From: Coenobita brevimanus
Taxonomy: Eukaryota > Arthropoda > Malacostraca > Decapoda > Coenobitidae
Assembly (NCBI GenBank): GCA_032717465.1
Contig: CM064681.1
Coordinates: 9,686,832-9,750,831 of the forward strand
Reading direction: 5' to 3'
DNA: 64,000 nucleotides
In this document: positions 23,764 through 34,363 of the stretch, in pieces
How the letters are laid out: every line of letters starts with the position of its first letter
Numbering within the stretch: the first letter of the stretch is position 1
Program-made: the position numbers and the translations under genes
The notes under the pieces: generated by a model
The model's database searches: none
What the model saw: only the letters and a program-made list of their open reading frames with translations
What the model was told of the DNA's origin: nothing

Positions 23764-24450
23764 GGGCATATATAATTAAGAAAAATAGCAAAAAAGAAAA
23801 ATAATGAGAAAGAAATGGAGAAGGGGAGGGAAAAGGAGAGGGAGAGAAAAGGAGGAGGGAAGAGAAAAGGAGAAGAAAGAGAAAAGGAAGAGAGGAGAGG
23901 AAAGAAGGAGGGAGAGAACAGGGGAGGGGAGAGAAAAGGAAAGTGGGAGAAAAGGAGGAGAGCAAATTGATCCAAATGTGGAGAAACGGATAGGAGAGGG
24001 AGAAGAAGAGAAAGTTGGGGAGCGAGGAAGAGATACGAAATATGTAGAAAGGAACGGTAAAGTGGGGAGACCAATGGAGGAAAAAAAAGAAATGGGGAGA
24101 AGAAACTGGGGAAGGGAGAAAAGAGATAGGAGGAAAAAAGAGGAGTGAAAGAGAGAGGGAGAAACAGTGGGAGTGGGTGAGAAGAGAAAGGTGGAGAAAA
24201 GAAGAGAGAAAAAGAGAGGGAGAGAAACTAGGGATGGGTTGAGAAGAGAAAGGGGGAGAAATGAAAGAAAAAGAGAGAGAGAAAAGGTGAGAAAGGAGGG
24301 GAGAAGAAAAAGAGAGGGAGAAAGGAGAGTAACTGAGAAAGGGGAGGAAAGATAAAGAGAGGGAGAAAAGAAAACAGGGGAGAAAGGGGAGAAAAAGAGA
24401 GGGAGAGAAAATGGGGTGATCGGAAAAGAGGGGGTGATGATGGGGACAGG
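23270..24450. repeat. Polypurine domain with (GA)n core
   Basis: About 1.2 kb of nearly pure A/G on the plus strand with AGAGGGAGAGAAA words, including a perfect GA array at 23703-23759. Minus-strand open frames up to 278 codons are Ser/Leu/Phe/Pro-rich in all three frames and are not genes. Confidence 0.9.
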
Positions 24451-24511
24451 ATGACCCATGGGACACACTCCTTGAAAACCACCCTCTCCTGCACCATTAA
24501 GCCAGTTACCC

Positions 24512-24512
<1 letters not shown>

Positions 24513-24567
<55 letters not shown>

Positions 24568-24760
24568 GTATATTTATCTATATGTGTCTATTTTCCTTTC
24601 AATCTATCCATCTGTTCGTCTCTCTATATGTCATTCTATCTACCACTCTATTTGCCTCCTTACCTAATTATACTTATCTTTCTGTTTATCCATTTGTCAG
24701 TCAATCAAACTACCTCTGTCTCTACCTCTATCTCCTCTCAGTCTTCAACCTCTCAGACTT
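24513..24760. repeat. (CT)n array and degenerate TATC tract
   Basis: CT array at 24514-24560, followed by degenerate ATCTATC/CTATTT words to about 24760. Confidence 0.85.
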
Positions 24761-24864
24761 CCACGTAAATCGGCAAGTTTCACAGACCTAATGCAAAATT
24801 TATCCCACGAGAGAAAGAAAGAAGGACTGCACTAAAAAACGTTCCCACCTTGTGTTGACTTAGA

Positions 24865-24950
24865 AACGTTTTTGCCCGGCGGAAGGTGGTCTGGGGGTGT
24901 TCCAAGGCGGGGATATTCGCTCTATGCAAATCGCCTAACTCTCCTTCTTA
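24865..24950. other. Mixed-composition island with octamer motif
   Basis: Short GC-balanced island holding a perfect octamer ATGCAAAT at 24924-24931 (POU-type site). It sits exactly between the polypurine and polypyrimidine domains. Regulatory role is speculative. Confidence 0.25.
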
Positions 24951-24954
24951 TGCC

Positions 24955-27135
24955 TACCCTCCTTCCTTCCTCCCTCCCTCTCTCTCTCTCACTACATCCT
25001 CCCTTCCTTCCTCCCCCCCTCTCTCACTCCCTCCTCTCTTCCTCTATCTTGCACTATCCCTTTCTGTTTGGCTCTTTCCACGACCTTCCTTTCCTTCCTT
25101 TTTCTTTCCTAACTTGGTTTCCTTCTTCACTTTCCCTCTCCTTGGTTTCAGTATTTGTCTGTCCTTCCCTCTCCCTTCCTCCCCTCCGTTGCAACCTTCA
25201 TCTGTCTGTTACACTCCCTCTGTCTCCTCTGTTCCACTCTGTCTATCCCTCACTCTCCCACCCTCTCCTGTGTTTCAGTCTCTGTCTGTCTCTCTTCCTT
25301 CTTCTGCTCTGTTTCAGTCTGTCTATCCTTCGGTCACCCTATCTCCTCTCTGTTTCACTCTTCGTCTATCTCTCACTCTCTCTTCAGTCTGTGTCATTAT
25401 TTCTCACTCTTCCTTCCTGCCTTCTTTTTTCAAACTTCAGTTCTGTCTCTCACCCTCCCTCCCTTCTGTTTGTCTTTGTCACCCTCCTTCCCTTCTCTTT
25501 CCATCTGTGTCGCTCTCCCATGCCTCAGTTTCAATCTCTGTCATTCTCCCTCCCCTCTGTTTCAATCTCTGTCTGTCTCTCACTTCCTCTCCCCTCCCCA
25601 TCTCTCGTTCTCAGTGTCTCTATATCTTCACCCAAGCCTATCCACCATTCTCCTTCCTGACAATCTATCTCCTTTCTTTCCTACCTCCCTGACAGTCTCC
25701 TTCGTCCCCTTCTCCTCCATCCTTTCTTGACGTTGCTATTTTTCTCCTCTCCCCTCTTTCCTTCATGTTTCTCTTTCTGTTACACCTATTTCTTTATCTT
25801 TTTGTCTACCACTTTCCTCCCCCGTCCTTCCTTCCTTCATTCACTCCGTTCCCTCTTGTTCCATCCTTCTTTTCGTGTGCCATTTCCTTCCCTTTTTTCT
25901 TCCACATCAGCTTTCCTCTCGCTTAGCGTCTCTTCCACTTTCAGTTCTCTTCCTTTTCATTCCCCTTTCCCCCCTTGGATTTCTCATCATTTTCCCTCTT
26001 CCTTGTCTCTTTTTCACAGCAATCCCACCCATTCTCCGACCTTTCCTTCCCCCAGCTCTCTTCCATATCCAACTACTCTTTCCCTTCTTCATTCCTCCAT
26101 GTCTACCGCTTCCCTTTCTTCCCTTTCCTATTCATATCCTCATCTTCAGTCCAGTCTTAATGTTTCTTCTCTCCTTACCTTCTACCTCTTTCACCTTTCT
26201 TTTTTTTCTATCTCTCTTGCCTCCCCTCCTTTCCCATACGTTTCTCTACTTTCCTCACTGTTCATCCCATCTTCCTTTCCCTCAAATTACCATGTCTCCC
26301 TCCCCCTTTCCTCTATTTCAGTACTTTCCTTACCTTCATTTTCCTCTTTGTTTTCCTGACCTTCGTTTATCACTTTCCTTCTTTCATCTCTCGACCTCAG
26401 TGTTTCTTTATCATTCGTCTACCTCACTCCTTCCTTCTTTCATCCTTTATTCTTGCAACCTCTCTCTCTCTCTTACCTTTTCTTCCCTTCCTAACCTTGC
26501 CTTCCCTTCCTCACCCCTCCCTTCTTGAGTTCTTCCCCTCATATCTATGTTATCCCTTTCTTTCCTCTTCTTTCCATCTATCTCTCCTTTACCCTATCTC
26601 TTTCACATGCTCTCCTACCCTCACCCTCTCTCTTCCTCAGCCTCTCTCTTCTTCACCCTCTCTTCCTTCTCTATCCCTCATTCTCTCCCTCACATTTCTC
26701 CTTTCTCATTCCCTCTCCCTCACACTTTCTTCCCTTCTCTACCTCACCCCTCTTCCACCCTTCCTACACTTCTTCACTTTTCCTTCCCTCTTTATCCCTC
26801 ATCTTTTTCTTGCCTCCCTCTTTTTTCTCTCCCTCACCTTTCCTTCCTTCACTTTCCCTCTTTATCTCTTACCCTCTCTCTCCTCCCCCTTTCTCTCTCT
26901 CATTCTTTCCTTCCCCCACTCCTCCTCTCCTTCCCTCCCCCTTTCTCTTTCCTTCTCTCTTCCCTCCCTCCCTCTCCCCTTCCCCCACCATTTCTCTCCT
27001 CCCTCTTTGTCTCTCCCTCTCTCCTTCCCCAACCCTTTCTCTCCTCCCCCTTTGTCTCTCCCTCTCTCCTTCCCCAACCCTTTCTCTCCTCCCCCTTTTT
27101 CTCTCCCTCTCTCCTCCCTCGCTCCCTCTCTCCTC
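24955..27135. repeat. 2.2-kb polypyrimidine domain with 45-bp minisatellite
   Basis: The longest pyrimidine domain in the window. It begins with CCTTCC/CTCTCT words, has CTCTGTCTGTCTC-rich parts near 25150-25620 and ends with three copies of a 45-bp unit (starts 26991, 27036, 27081; TTTCTCTCCTCCCCCTTTGT then CTCTCCCTCTCTCC). All plus frames are open for 200-270 codons because the sequence lacks purines, which is why these are not called as genes. Confidence 0.9.
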
Positions 27136-27281
27136 CTCGTCTGCCCCTGGTGCTCCGTGGCCAACAAGGCGTAAAGCACCACGGCTCCCGGCCAATGATT
27201 TAATTTTTTCCATTACTCCAGTTTACATTTTTATAATATACGTCGTCCCCGGGGAGGTCTGGGCCGAGGGGAGGACGAGGG

Positions 27282-27282
<1 letters not shown>
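27136..27282. other. Mixed-composition island
   Basis: Balanced DNA between the pyrimidine domain and GA arrays. It contains CGTGGTGCTTTACG-type inverted words (GGTGCTCCGTGGCC and AAAGCACCACGG) that could form a short stem. Confidence 0.3.
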
Positions 27283-27283
<1 letters not shown>

Positions 27284-27340
<57 letters not shown>

Positions 27341-27396
27341 TGACAGGTAGATAGTCTGACAGAGCCTAATAAATATAGATGCAGATGGATAGATAT

Positions 27397-27466
<70 letters not shown>
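27284..27466. repeat. Two (GA)n arrays
   Basis: GA arrays at about 27284-27338 and 27400-27466, separated by about 60 bp with GATAGATA-like words. Confidence 0.98.
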
Positions 27467-27467
<1 letters not shown>

Positions 27468-28199
27468 ATTAGGGCAAGAGGGATAAAATGGGGAAAGGGG
27501 AGAGGAGGGAAGGTAACAGAAGGGGACAGGCGTTGTAACTACCTCAATTAACCCGTTGAGTTTAGACCAGACGCACACGAATTTTATTTTTCCTGACGTC
27601 AATGTCTTATTGTAGCTAATGTCAGACAATTTTATTCACCTGAAGGATGCATCTATGTAAGAAAGGGCTAGGGAGACAAACAGCAAGATTAGAAGCTTAA
27701 GAAAAGAGCAATGACTGACGAAATAGGGGAATCTGAGAAAGTAATTGGGAAGAAGGAAGAAAACAGTGACGTGAAACATATGGAAGAAGAGATGATGGAA
27801 AGAAGGGGTGAGAAAAGTGAATGGACAGCGTCATACCAGAAAAATTAATGAGCGAAGGAAGTGAGGAAATATTCGAAGAGAGAAAATGAAGATGTAGGGA
27901 AAGGTAAGGAGTGAGCAGGTGGGGTTGAGGCGCATAGGCTGTAGACAGAGAAGATAAAATTACTGTTTGAAAAGTGACACTGAAAGGCAGAGAAAGTCGT
28001 AGGTGTTTCATTCTAAGTCAAATAACATGACTCGGTGGTAGAATACAGCGGAAAATGAGTCATCGTAAGAAAAGGGTTAAATCAAAGAGCGGAATATCGA
28101 AAATGTAAAACAAGGATGTAATTACAGAATGCAAACTAAATTTAATCGTACAATTTACTGATTGCTGTGAAGATACTGAAAGATAAAGACAATTAACCT
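27467..28199. other. AT- and purine-biased DNA
   Basis: About 27550-27650 has GTTTAGACCAGACG and GACAATTTTATTCACCTGAAGG, inverse-orientation fragments of the AAAATCGTCTGG family (TTTTATTCA is its reverse complement core). The rest is unrecognised. Confidence 0.4.
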
Positions 28200-28420
28200 T
28201 CGAAATAATTAACCCCTTCAGTCCAGGGAAATCTGTAATATTTCATTCTTACAACCACAAGGCGACACTGTTAAAGTTACGAGAAACCTCTGCGCGTAGC
28301 TCTATTGATGAGATAATGAAGGCGATGTCTAACCCGTCCCTCTGGAAATCTCTCCTAAACTTTAAAAAATCGTCTGAAAGTGGTAACAATAATCTATACA
28401 CGACGTCCTCGAGCTGAAGA
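28200..28420 (+). repeat. Two units of the ~106-bp AAAATCGTCTGG family
   Basis: Shows TTAACCCCTTCAGTCCAGGG, then ATTTCATTCTTACAACC, then CTAAACTTTAAAAAATCGTC followed by TGAAAGTGGTAACAATAA. The TTAACCCCTTCAGT start is seen again near 48.68 and 58.19 kb as CTTTCAGTACGACGACG and CCTTCAATCCGGCGACG. Confidence 0.5.
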
Positions 28421-29003
28421 GACTGAAAACCAATTCCCATGATTACCTTTTATTCTCTTTTTCCTTTTTCTTTTCTCAACTCTGCTTCTCTCCCCCGGGT
28501 CAGTGCTACTTACTTATAATTAATCCCAAAACTTGCACAGCCAAACCCCGCGTCAAAACACCCACCACATTTTCAGCATAAGTAATGAGTGACAAAGTTA
28601 GGACGTGGGTGAGCAACTCCGAGTCAATTTCGGATTCAAGACATTAAAAAAACCACGAACTTCTCTTAAGATTTCCTGCCCCTCCCCTGAAGACGCTCCC
28701 TCGGGTCACCTCTTCTTCTCTTTCTTCCTCTGGTCTCTAACTTGTTGCACTTCATCAACTCTTTATCGCCCGAGTTTAGCACTTGCAAGCTGTTCTGCAT
28801 TTAGTAGATATGTGTGCAACAAGCGTGTATTTTTCTTGCTTTGTGGATTTTTTTTTTTTACTGTTTGCTTGATTGTGATGAGTTTCTGCTCCATCTATTT
28901 TTTTTTATTCATCACAAATATAGGCTGAATTATTCCAGTAGAATTTCTCTTGTATGATTTTCGTGCGAGCGTTTATTATCATTGTTGTAGTTGTTGGTGT
29001 TGC
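28421..29003. other. Unrecognised DNA
   Basis: Mixed composition, T-rich towards the end. No supported feature. Confidence 0.4.
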
Positions 29004-29040
<37 letters not shown>

Positions 29041-29421
29041 CTATTCACAACACTTTCTTGTTCCCCTCTTCTCTTTCATCTAATAATTTAATTCATTCTC
29101 TCTTCCTGTGTATTCTTCAGCACTTAACTTGTTCAGTCCTTCTCTTTCCTTTCATCAGCTGTCTCTTTCCTTTTTGTTCTGAATCTTACCTTTACTCTCT
29201 CCCACTCCTCGCCTTCCCTTTTCTCTTCCTCATTTCCTTCTTCTATTTTCACATCCTCCCTTTCATCTTCTCCTCTTCTCGACATTCATTTCTCCTCTCT
29301 CTTTTCTTCACTTCTATCTTCTCCTACTTTCTCTCGATCACATTCTTTTCCTTTCCCCTCTCTCCCTCAGGCCCCTCTTCTCTCCTCTCCTCTCCCTCTA
29401 CCTTCGTATCACTAATCTCCA

Positions 29422-29463
<42 letters not shown>
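29004..29463. repeat. (ATT)n, pyrimidine tract and (CT)n
   Basis: ATT array at 29004-29040, then a TCTTTC-rich tract, then a CT array at about 29433-29463. Confidence 0.9.
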
Positions 29464-29466
<3 letters not shown>

Positions 29467-29880
29467 GTCACTAAGTCCTCTGCCTCACCTCAGTGCCTCC
29501 ACCTGCACCTCTTTACGCCTCCCTGCAACAACTCCCCAAAGGATTTTCTATGGTTCCTCATTATTGCAGTCTCCCTTATTCCCCTGTTTGCTTCCTCCCA
29601 TTTTCTCTTCTCTTCTACCTATAGGGGAAAGAAAGACAGAAGTTTAGAAAAGGAATATTGTGTGAATAATTAAGTGGGAGAAAGAGAAGTAGTGGGAAAA
29701 GAGAACGAAATAAGGTGAAGAGAGGAAAGGGTAAAAGACAGGGAGGAATGAAAATAATGAGGATCGCACCATCCATTCATATGATGTAACGTTTCCTTCA
29801 GGTACCTCTATACTGAGTGCAAAACTACAGGGCTTCTTGCATCCTGGAAAACCATTCACTACGCCTGGTGGAAACCATAT
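29464..29880. other. Unrecognised DNA
   Basis: C-rich then purine-rich mixed DNA, no supported feature. Confidence 0.4.
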
Positions 29881-29884
29881 CACG

Positions 29885-29970
29885 AACTGGACGCCGAGTG
29901 GTCTAGTGAGCTGCGGCGCTCCAACTGGATGTGGCCAATAAGGGTTTACATCCAAGGGTGGCTAGGATTT
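29885..29970 (+). mobile_element. tRNA-Leu/Ser-like fragment (SINE or tRNA pseudogene)
   Basis: GCCGAGTGGTCTAGTGAGC (about 29894-29912) is a strong class II tRNA A box and D arm (tRNA-Leu/Ser type), followed by GGCGCTCCAACTGG and then GGGTTTACATCCAAGG in the B-box position about 40 bases on. The acceptor stem does not pair, so it is not a functional tRNA. Confidence 0.5.
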
Positions 29971-30009
29971 ATTGTTCACATAATGCCACTCAGGTGCGAG
30001 CGCCTATAT

Positions 30010-30235
30010 CCCCTTTACTCTAATTTGGCCTAAAATTTCCATCTCTCTATCATGGAGACTGAGTTGTAGCAAGAGATTAAGACTAGAATAAGATGCTAGT
30101 CAAGAAGAAGTGCAATGGAAAGATTTAGAGTCACTGCGATGTTTCATTCTACCACTGAGCTACGGGAAACAAGCTCCGAAATTACGAAAATCTGGGCCAA
30201 CTTAAGGTGAAAGAACTATAGACACTCTTGCTTAA
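30010..30235 (-). mobile_element. SINE-like element, copy D (best preserved)
   Basis: Plus-strand order: TACTCTAATTTGGCCTAAAA, GTAGCAAGAGATTAAGACT, ATAAGATGCTAGTCAAGAAG, TTCTACCACTGAGCTACGGG, AAATCTGGGCCAACTTAAGG. On the minus strand the fourth block contains TAGCTCAGTGG (30152-30162), a perfect A box. AGTCTTAATCTCTTGC follows about 80 bases later as a possible, stretched B box. Copies A-C share the same block order. Confidence 0.7.
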
Positions 30236-30480
30236 AATAATGTCTGGATAAAATAACCTAGCCCTGGGTCCCTATTCTCCTGATGGGACACCAAAGAAAT
30301 GGATGATAGATTTAACTAATTCTCTCTCTCTCTCTCAGTTGATTTCTGCAACTCCCAGACAAATATATTCAGTTTAGGAGAGTCCCCATGCAGTGGAGAG
30401 GTGTTTAATGCAAAAGGTATCCCCTTGTCTGTGTATAATTACCAGGATGTGGGAAAAGATAAGTTAAAAAAAAAATAGAC
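30236..30480. other. Unrecognised DNA
   Basis: Mixed composition with a short CT run near 30328. No supported feature. Confidence 0.4.
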
Positions 30481-30484
30481 AAAC

Positions 30485-30950
30485 TGATAGATGGATAGAT
30501 AGAGTGTACGGTAGATAGATAAATAGATAGATAGACAGATAGATAAACAAAAAATGAAAGGTTCGACATCTAAATAAAGGCCAATACGGGTCTGCACTCA
30601 ACTGGAAGAATACCATGTGGTGCTAAATAGAATGAAAAAATATATATACTTAAGTCTTGGCGAAAAGTGTATCGATAAATAGACAGACAGATAGGTTGAT
30701 CGACTGATAGACAGATAGAGAGACAGAAAGATAGGCAGACAGATAGAGAGGTAGACAGATAGTAAATCAGAAACATAAACAGACTGACAAAGACAGATAG
30801 GCAGAAAGGTTGGTAGGTAGGTAGGTAGGTAAGTAGGCAGGTAGGTAGGTACACAGGTAATTAGTTACGTAGATAGATAGATAGATAGACAAAAACACAG
30901 ACAGACAGACAGATAGATAGACTGAGGGAGACAGATAGATACACTCTGAA
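30485..30950. repeat. GATA/GACA/GGTA tetranucleotide complex
   Basis: Interrupted GATA (30487-30550), then GATA/GACA mixed repeats from 30670, then a GGTA array at about 30809-30850 (GTAGGTAGGTAGG), then GATA and GACA again to about 30935. A 110-bp non-repeat insert lies at about 30551-30665. Confidence 0.9.
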
Positions 30951-31079
30951 CAATTAAGTCACCTCTTATTAAAAAAAAATGCAATCCCCCCACGAATTCA
31001 TTTTAGGTTAGGAAATTCTTTTGAACTGAATGGGTTAGATACGCCGTCATTAACACCTCCACTGCTAGGGAGATCATCT

Positions 31080-31175
31080 AAGCCGCGTAAAAAGTCGAAC
31101 TCTAACAATGACGATATATAAAAAGACGGTACCCTATCGAACGGCGAAGTAAACCATTGCGCCACGTACGAACAT
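31080..31175 (-). mobile_element. tRNA-like fragment (SINE)
   Basis: On the minus strand CGTGGCGCAATGG (A box of the tRNA-Arg/Trp style) is followed by CGCCGTTCGATAGGG and about 45 bases later GAGTTCGACTTT, either of which could be a B box. No closed cloverleaf is apparent, so it is read as tRNA-derived repeat debris. Confidence 0.45.
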
Positions 31176-31211
31176 TAGCCGATACAGTATACTAGATTCG
31201 CCTTTTGCAGT

Positions 31212-31251
<40 letters not shown>

Positions 31252-31252
31252 T

Positions 31253-31300
<48 letters not shown>
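31212..31300. repeat. Interrupted (GA)n array
   Basis: AG repeats at 31213-31247 and 31255-31299, separated by TAGATAAA. Confidence 0.98.
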
Positions 31301-31302
<2 letters not shown>

Positions 31303-31595
31303 GATTGATCACTCCAGCACGATGATGCCTTGTTTTAATTTGTTCATTGCTGACAGAGGCACAAATATCTTCCCCAAGTTTGACGAATACATAGCGGAAA
31401 AAAATCGAACCAAATGAAACACGCACTCCTCTCAATAACTAGTTTCTTCCTTTCCCACTTTTCAGCTTGGAGGGTCTTTTCTCACAGAGCCACAGCACCA
31501 GAACCTTATGTGCCTCTCCTGCCAAGCGAGCCATATAGCGTATCTCTGCTTAGACACAGTGTATACAGCAGCATGAGTGATTCGATACACTCGCA
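31301..31595. other. Single-copy-looking DNA
   Basis: No supported feature. A 63-codon open frame at 31414-31605 starts with a hydrophobic stretch resembling a signal peptide, but nothing else supports a gene. Confidence 0.35.
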
Positions 31596-31599
31596 CCTA

Positions 31600-32030
31600 C
31601 ACTAAAGGTCGTATTCTCTTGGGTGAGGCTCTCTATCACTTCTTCTTTACTAGATTATTTCTCACATAAGGCACGTTAACAGGTGTATGTGTGCAATCTG
31701 CGTCCACGTCGAAACACACATACAGTACAACAGAATACACTTCTTACACTGCATAGTACATCATGGTTGGTACTACTGTCAGCCTAGGAGTCTATCTGGC
31801 AAATCCTCCTTGCCTTGTTACTTCTGTGTTGTGAAGCACGTTAGTATACCCCTGTATGTCTTCACTGCTTCTACGTTCACATAACATAGTATAAATAACA
31901 TAAAATACGTCATTACACTCAAAAGTACATCGAGGTCTGTATTCTCGTCGATTTAGGAGTCTTCAACCTCTATCATACTTAGTTGTTTCTGCACCTATAG
32001 CACGTCTTCAACTAGTAGGGAATCAGTTTT
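31600..32030. repeat. Three decayed tandem units of ~160 bp
   Basis: Units begin near 31600, 31757 and 31925. Shared features are a GGTCGTATTCTCTTGG / GGTTGGTACTACTGTCAGCC / GGTCTGTATTCTCGTCG start, then TAGGAGTCT, then TTACTTCTGTG / TTAGTTGTTTCTGCACC, then AAGCACGTTA / ATAGCACGTC. Strongly diverged. Confidence 0.4.
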
Positions 32031-32579
32031 TATATTATTTTTGCCTCTCATCATCTTATTCAGCGCAGGGGAGACTTTTCGTGTTACAAGGATCACATAT
32101 GGCCTTTATTTACCTCCTCAGCCTCTGAAGGGCTAACTTCTATTTGATGGCGCGTTCTTAATTTTCTTTTAGGTAAGTGCAGGTCATTTTCCTCGGCTTA
32201 GGAGAAACTTTTCGCAATTGGGTAAAAGAGGGGGAGGGAGTTAGATGTAGCTTCCACTGTCCCCATCACTACAAAATGTCCTTAAGATGCACACAATCAT
32301 TTGGGTGTGGCAAAAATAAGCCACTAGCACACGTCACCTGAATTAATGGGTTAAAAGAAGCATTAAATTTGTGTCATATTACCGTAGTTCTTAAAATAAT
32401 GTTGGTTTAGGCCAGTGTAAGACCAGCCAAGCCATAACTCCCCAAAGATTCCATTTACTGGTGGACATAATTACTCCTCTCTGTGTCCGCCTCAGAGTCA
32501 AAGCTGTGCTTTTTCTCTTTCTTTTCTTTTTCTTCCCTCACGAGTGCGTCACAAAACCTCTCCTGGTGGCAGCCATTGT

Positions 32580-32582
<3 letters not shown>
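32031..32582. other. Mixed DNA with one unit of the ~106-bp family
   Basis: About 32270-32360 has CACACAATCATTTGGGTG, then TGGCAAAAATAAGCCACTAG, then GAATTAATGGGTTAAAAG, a decayed copy of the AAAATCGTCTGG family. The rest is unrecognised. Confidence 0.45.

Positions 32583-32625
<43 letters not shown>
32583..32625. repeat. (GA)n microsatellite
   Basis: Perfect GA array. Confidence 0.98.
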
Positions 32626-32627
<2 letters not shown>

Positions 32628-32744
32628 CTGTCCCCACCTCCACACACACCTCTGAAGGGACCAGTCTGGGAGTTGCTGTGGTCATTTATTCATTTATTCA
32701 TATCCACTGATAGAATCCCTTTGACAATAAAGTGACATACCAGG

Positions 32745-33720
32745 GAGAGAATGATAAAAAAAAAAAATAAACAAGAGGAAAATTTACGTCCACAAAAGAG
32801 TTACCCTGGCAGAATAAAATGGTCGGCAAGGGAAGGAGAATGCGATTGAAAACGTAAAGAAAAAGAATGAAGAGCTCAGAGGAATCATCTAAGAAACAGC
32901 TAAAAGAGAAAAATTGTGGAACTAGAAAATGACACTGAATAGAGTGGGATGCTTCTACTGTAAAAGTGCAAAACAAAGGAATAATAAAATCCTTCATGCG
33001 TCTCTTCTACAGAACAAAATGATGCACAAGATAGATGGAAATATCATAGTAATACAAAATAAAAGTGTGGAACTCCAAAATCATACCCATTACAGAGGGA
33101 GACATCTAAAAGAATGGAAAAATAATGGGAGGAATTACTTTTAATTAAGGAGTCCCCCTGGGAGAAGAAAATGATGAACAAGAGCCAGACTTCAATAATT
33201 AAAGGGAAAAATTACATCCACTTAAACAGTGCCCCTGTTACAAGTGTTACAAAGAATTGATGTACAAGAAAGGTAGAGGTATAGAGAAAAGTACTAAAAA
33301 GCAAAAAAGGAACCATTACATTTATTACATCTATTACATTTAAAGGAAACCTCGCCTGAATGTAATGATATACAAGAAACATTAGGATATCCAACGTCCT
33401 TGTATGTAAAAACAAGAGAGACAAAATTTTGGTCCTAGAGAATGACACAATGAAGAGGGGAGTGTCTTCAAAATACATATAATAAGAAAAATGTGGCAAC
33501 TGGTAAGTGGCATGCAAAGACGATGGAAGCATGCAAAATGTATAGACAGAAAAAGCAGAGAATTTTGGTTCTATAAAATGGCTTACAATGAAGAGGAAAA
33601 AGCTAGAAAACAAGAGGGGAGGATTGTGAGCGCTGGAAACTGACACAGAGGGATGAGGGAGGCGTCTAAAAAATATAAGTACAAAAGAGGGGGTAAAAAA
33701 GGTGGCGTTTGAAGAGGGAA
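32745..33720. repeat. Old tandem array, ~65-75 bp units
   Basis: One sub-motif (AATTTTGGTCCTAGAGAATG, then CACAATGAAGAG) recurs near 32915, 33062, 33425, 33488, 33561 and 33630. A second (CCCCTGGGAGAAGAAAATGATG, then AACAAGA) recurs near 32805, 33000, 33150, 33230 and 33352. Spacing of the late copies is about 65-72 bp. A minus-strand open frame of 178 codons crosses it but shows no domain. Confidence 0.55.
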
Positions 33721-34174
33721 GACAATGGGATAGGCTTCCCTTAAACACTCATTTGGCTGATTTTCGCGGCGTTGTTTGCCCAGGTGATTCAACTGTGCTC
33801 TGTCCTCTCGAGAAAAAGAACGCGATTTGGCTCACAGTGATTACCTGATTTTTTGTTAGTGGCGTCCCTTTAATACCCCTGTTTACCTTAGCAATGGAAC
33901 CTTGAGGGAGGAATGTGACGTGAGGGAGGAGGACGTGAGGGGGAAAAAAGAGGAAAAGAATGATATGACACTAAGACGAGAGGGTAGCAGACAAGGGCTG
34001 GAGACCTTAAGATTCAATAGTCATGCGCGTTTTTTATTTTATGTTATTCTTATATTAGTATCGTTGCACTATAGACCAGGGCTGACTTTCTTCTGTGTAA
34101 TCTGTGCCAAACCGAACTCATATGTTCTGAAGATTAACAGTATTTCTTTTTATCCTCAACCTGACAAAGTCTGA
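33721..34174. other. Unrecognised DNA
   Basis: Mixed composition. A 90-codon open frame (33902-34174) has no recognisable motif. Confidence 0.35.
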
Positions 34175-34360
34175 GAAGGGTGTTGTTGCCTCCGTCAACG
34201 AAGTTGGAGGAGGTCATGTATTCACCTATGTTTGTTTATTTGTTTGTTTGTCCACACGATATCTCCAAAAGTTCTCAATGAATTTGAATGAAATTTGTGG
34301 AAGAGTGGGCCATGGACCAAGAAAGAATAAATCAATTTTGGGGACGGACCCGGATCCGGA
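34175..34360 (+). mobile_element. Dispersed repeat with GGATCCGGATCC end, copy 1
   Basis: Starts around AACGAAGTTGGAGGAGGT, runs through TTTGTTTGTTTGTCCACACG, ATATCTCCAAAAGTTCT, GTGGGCCATGG and TTTTGGGGACGGACCC, and ends CCGGATCCGGATCC. A second, longer copy lies inverted at 42.13-42.35 kb. This copy stops exactly where the GATA tail of the neighbouring LINE begins. Confidence 0.75.
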
Positions 34361-34363
34361 TCC

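Noticed and set aside
29885..29970. Functional tRNA-Leu/Ser gene
   Set aside because: A and B boxes are partly present, but acceptor and anticodon stems do not pair.
31414..31605. 63-codon frame with a signal-peptide-like start
   Set aside because: The hydrophobic start alone is weak; there is no cysteine pattern, family match or splice context, and the 3' end runs into a decayed repeat.
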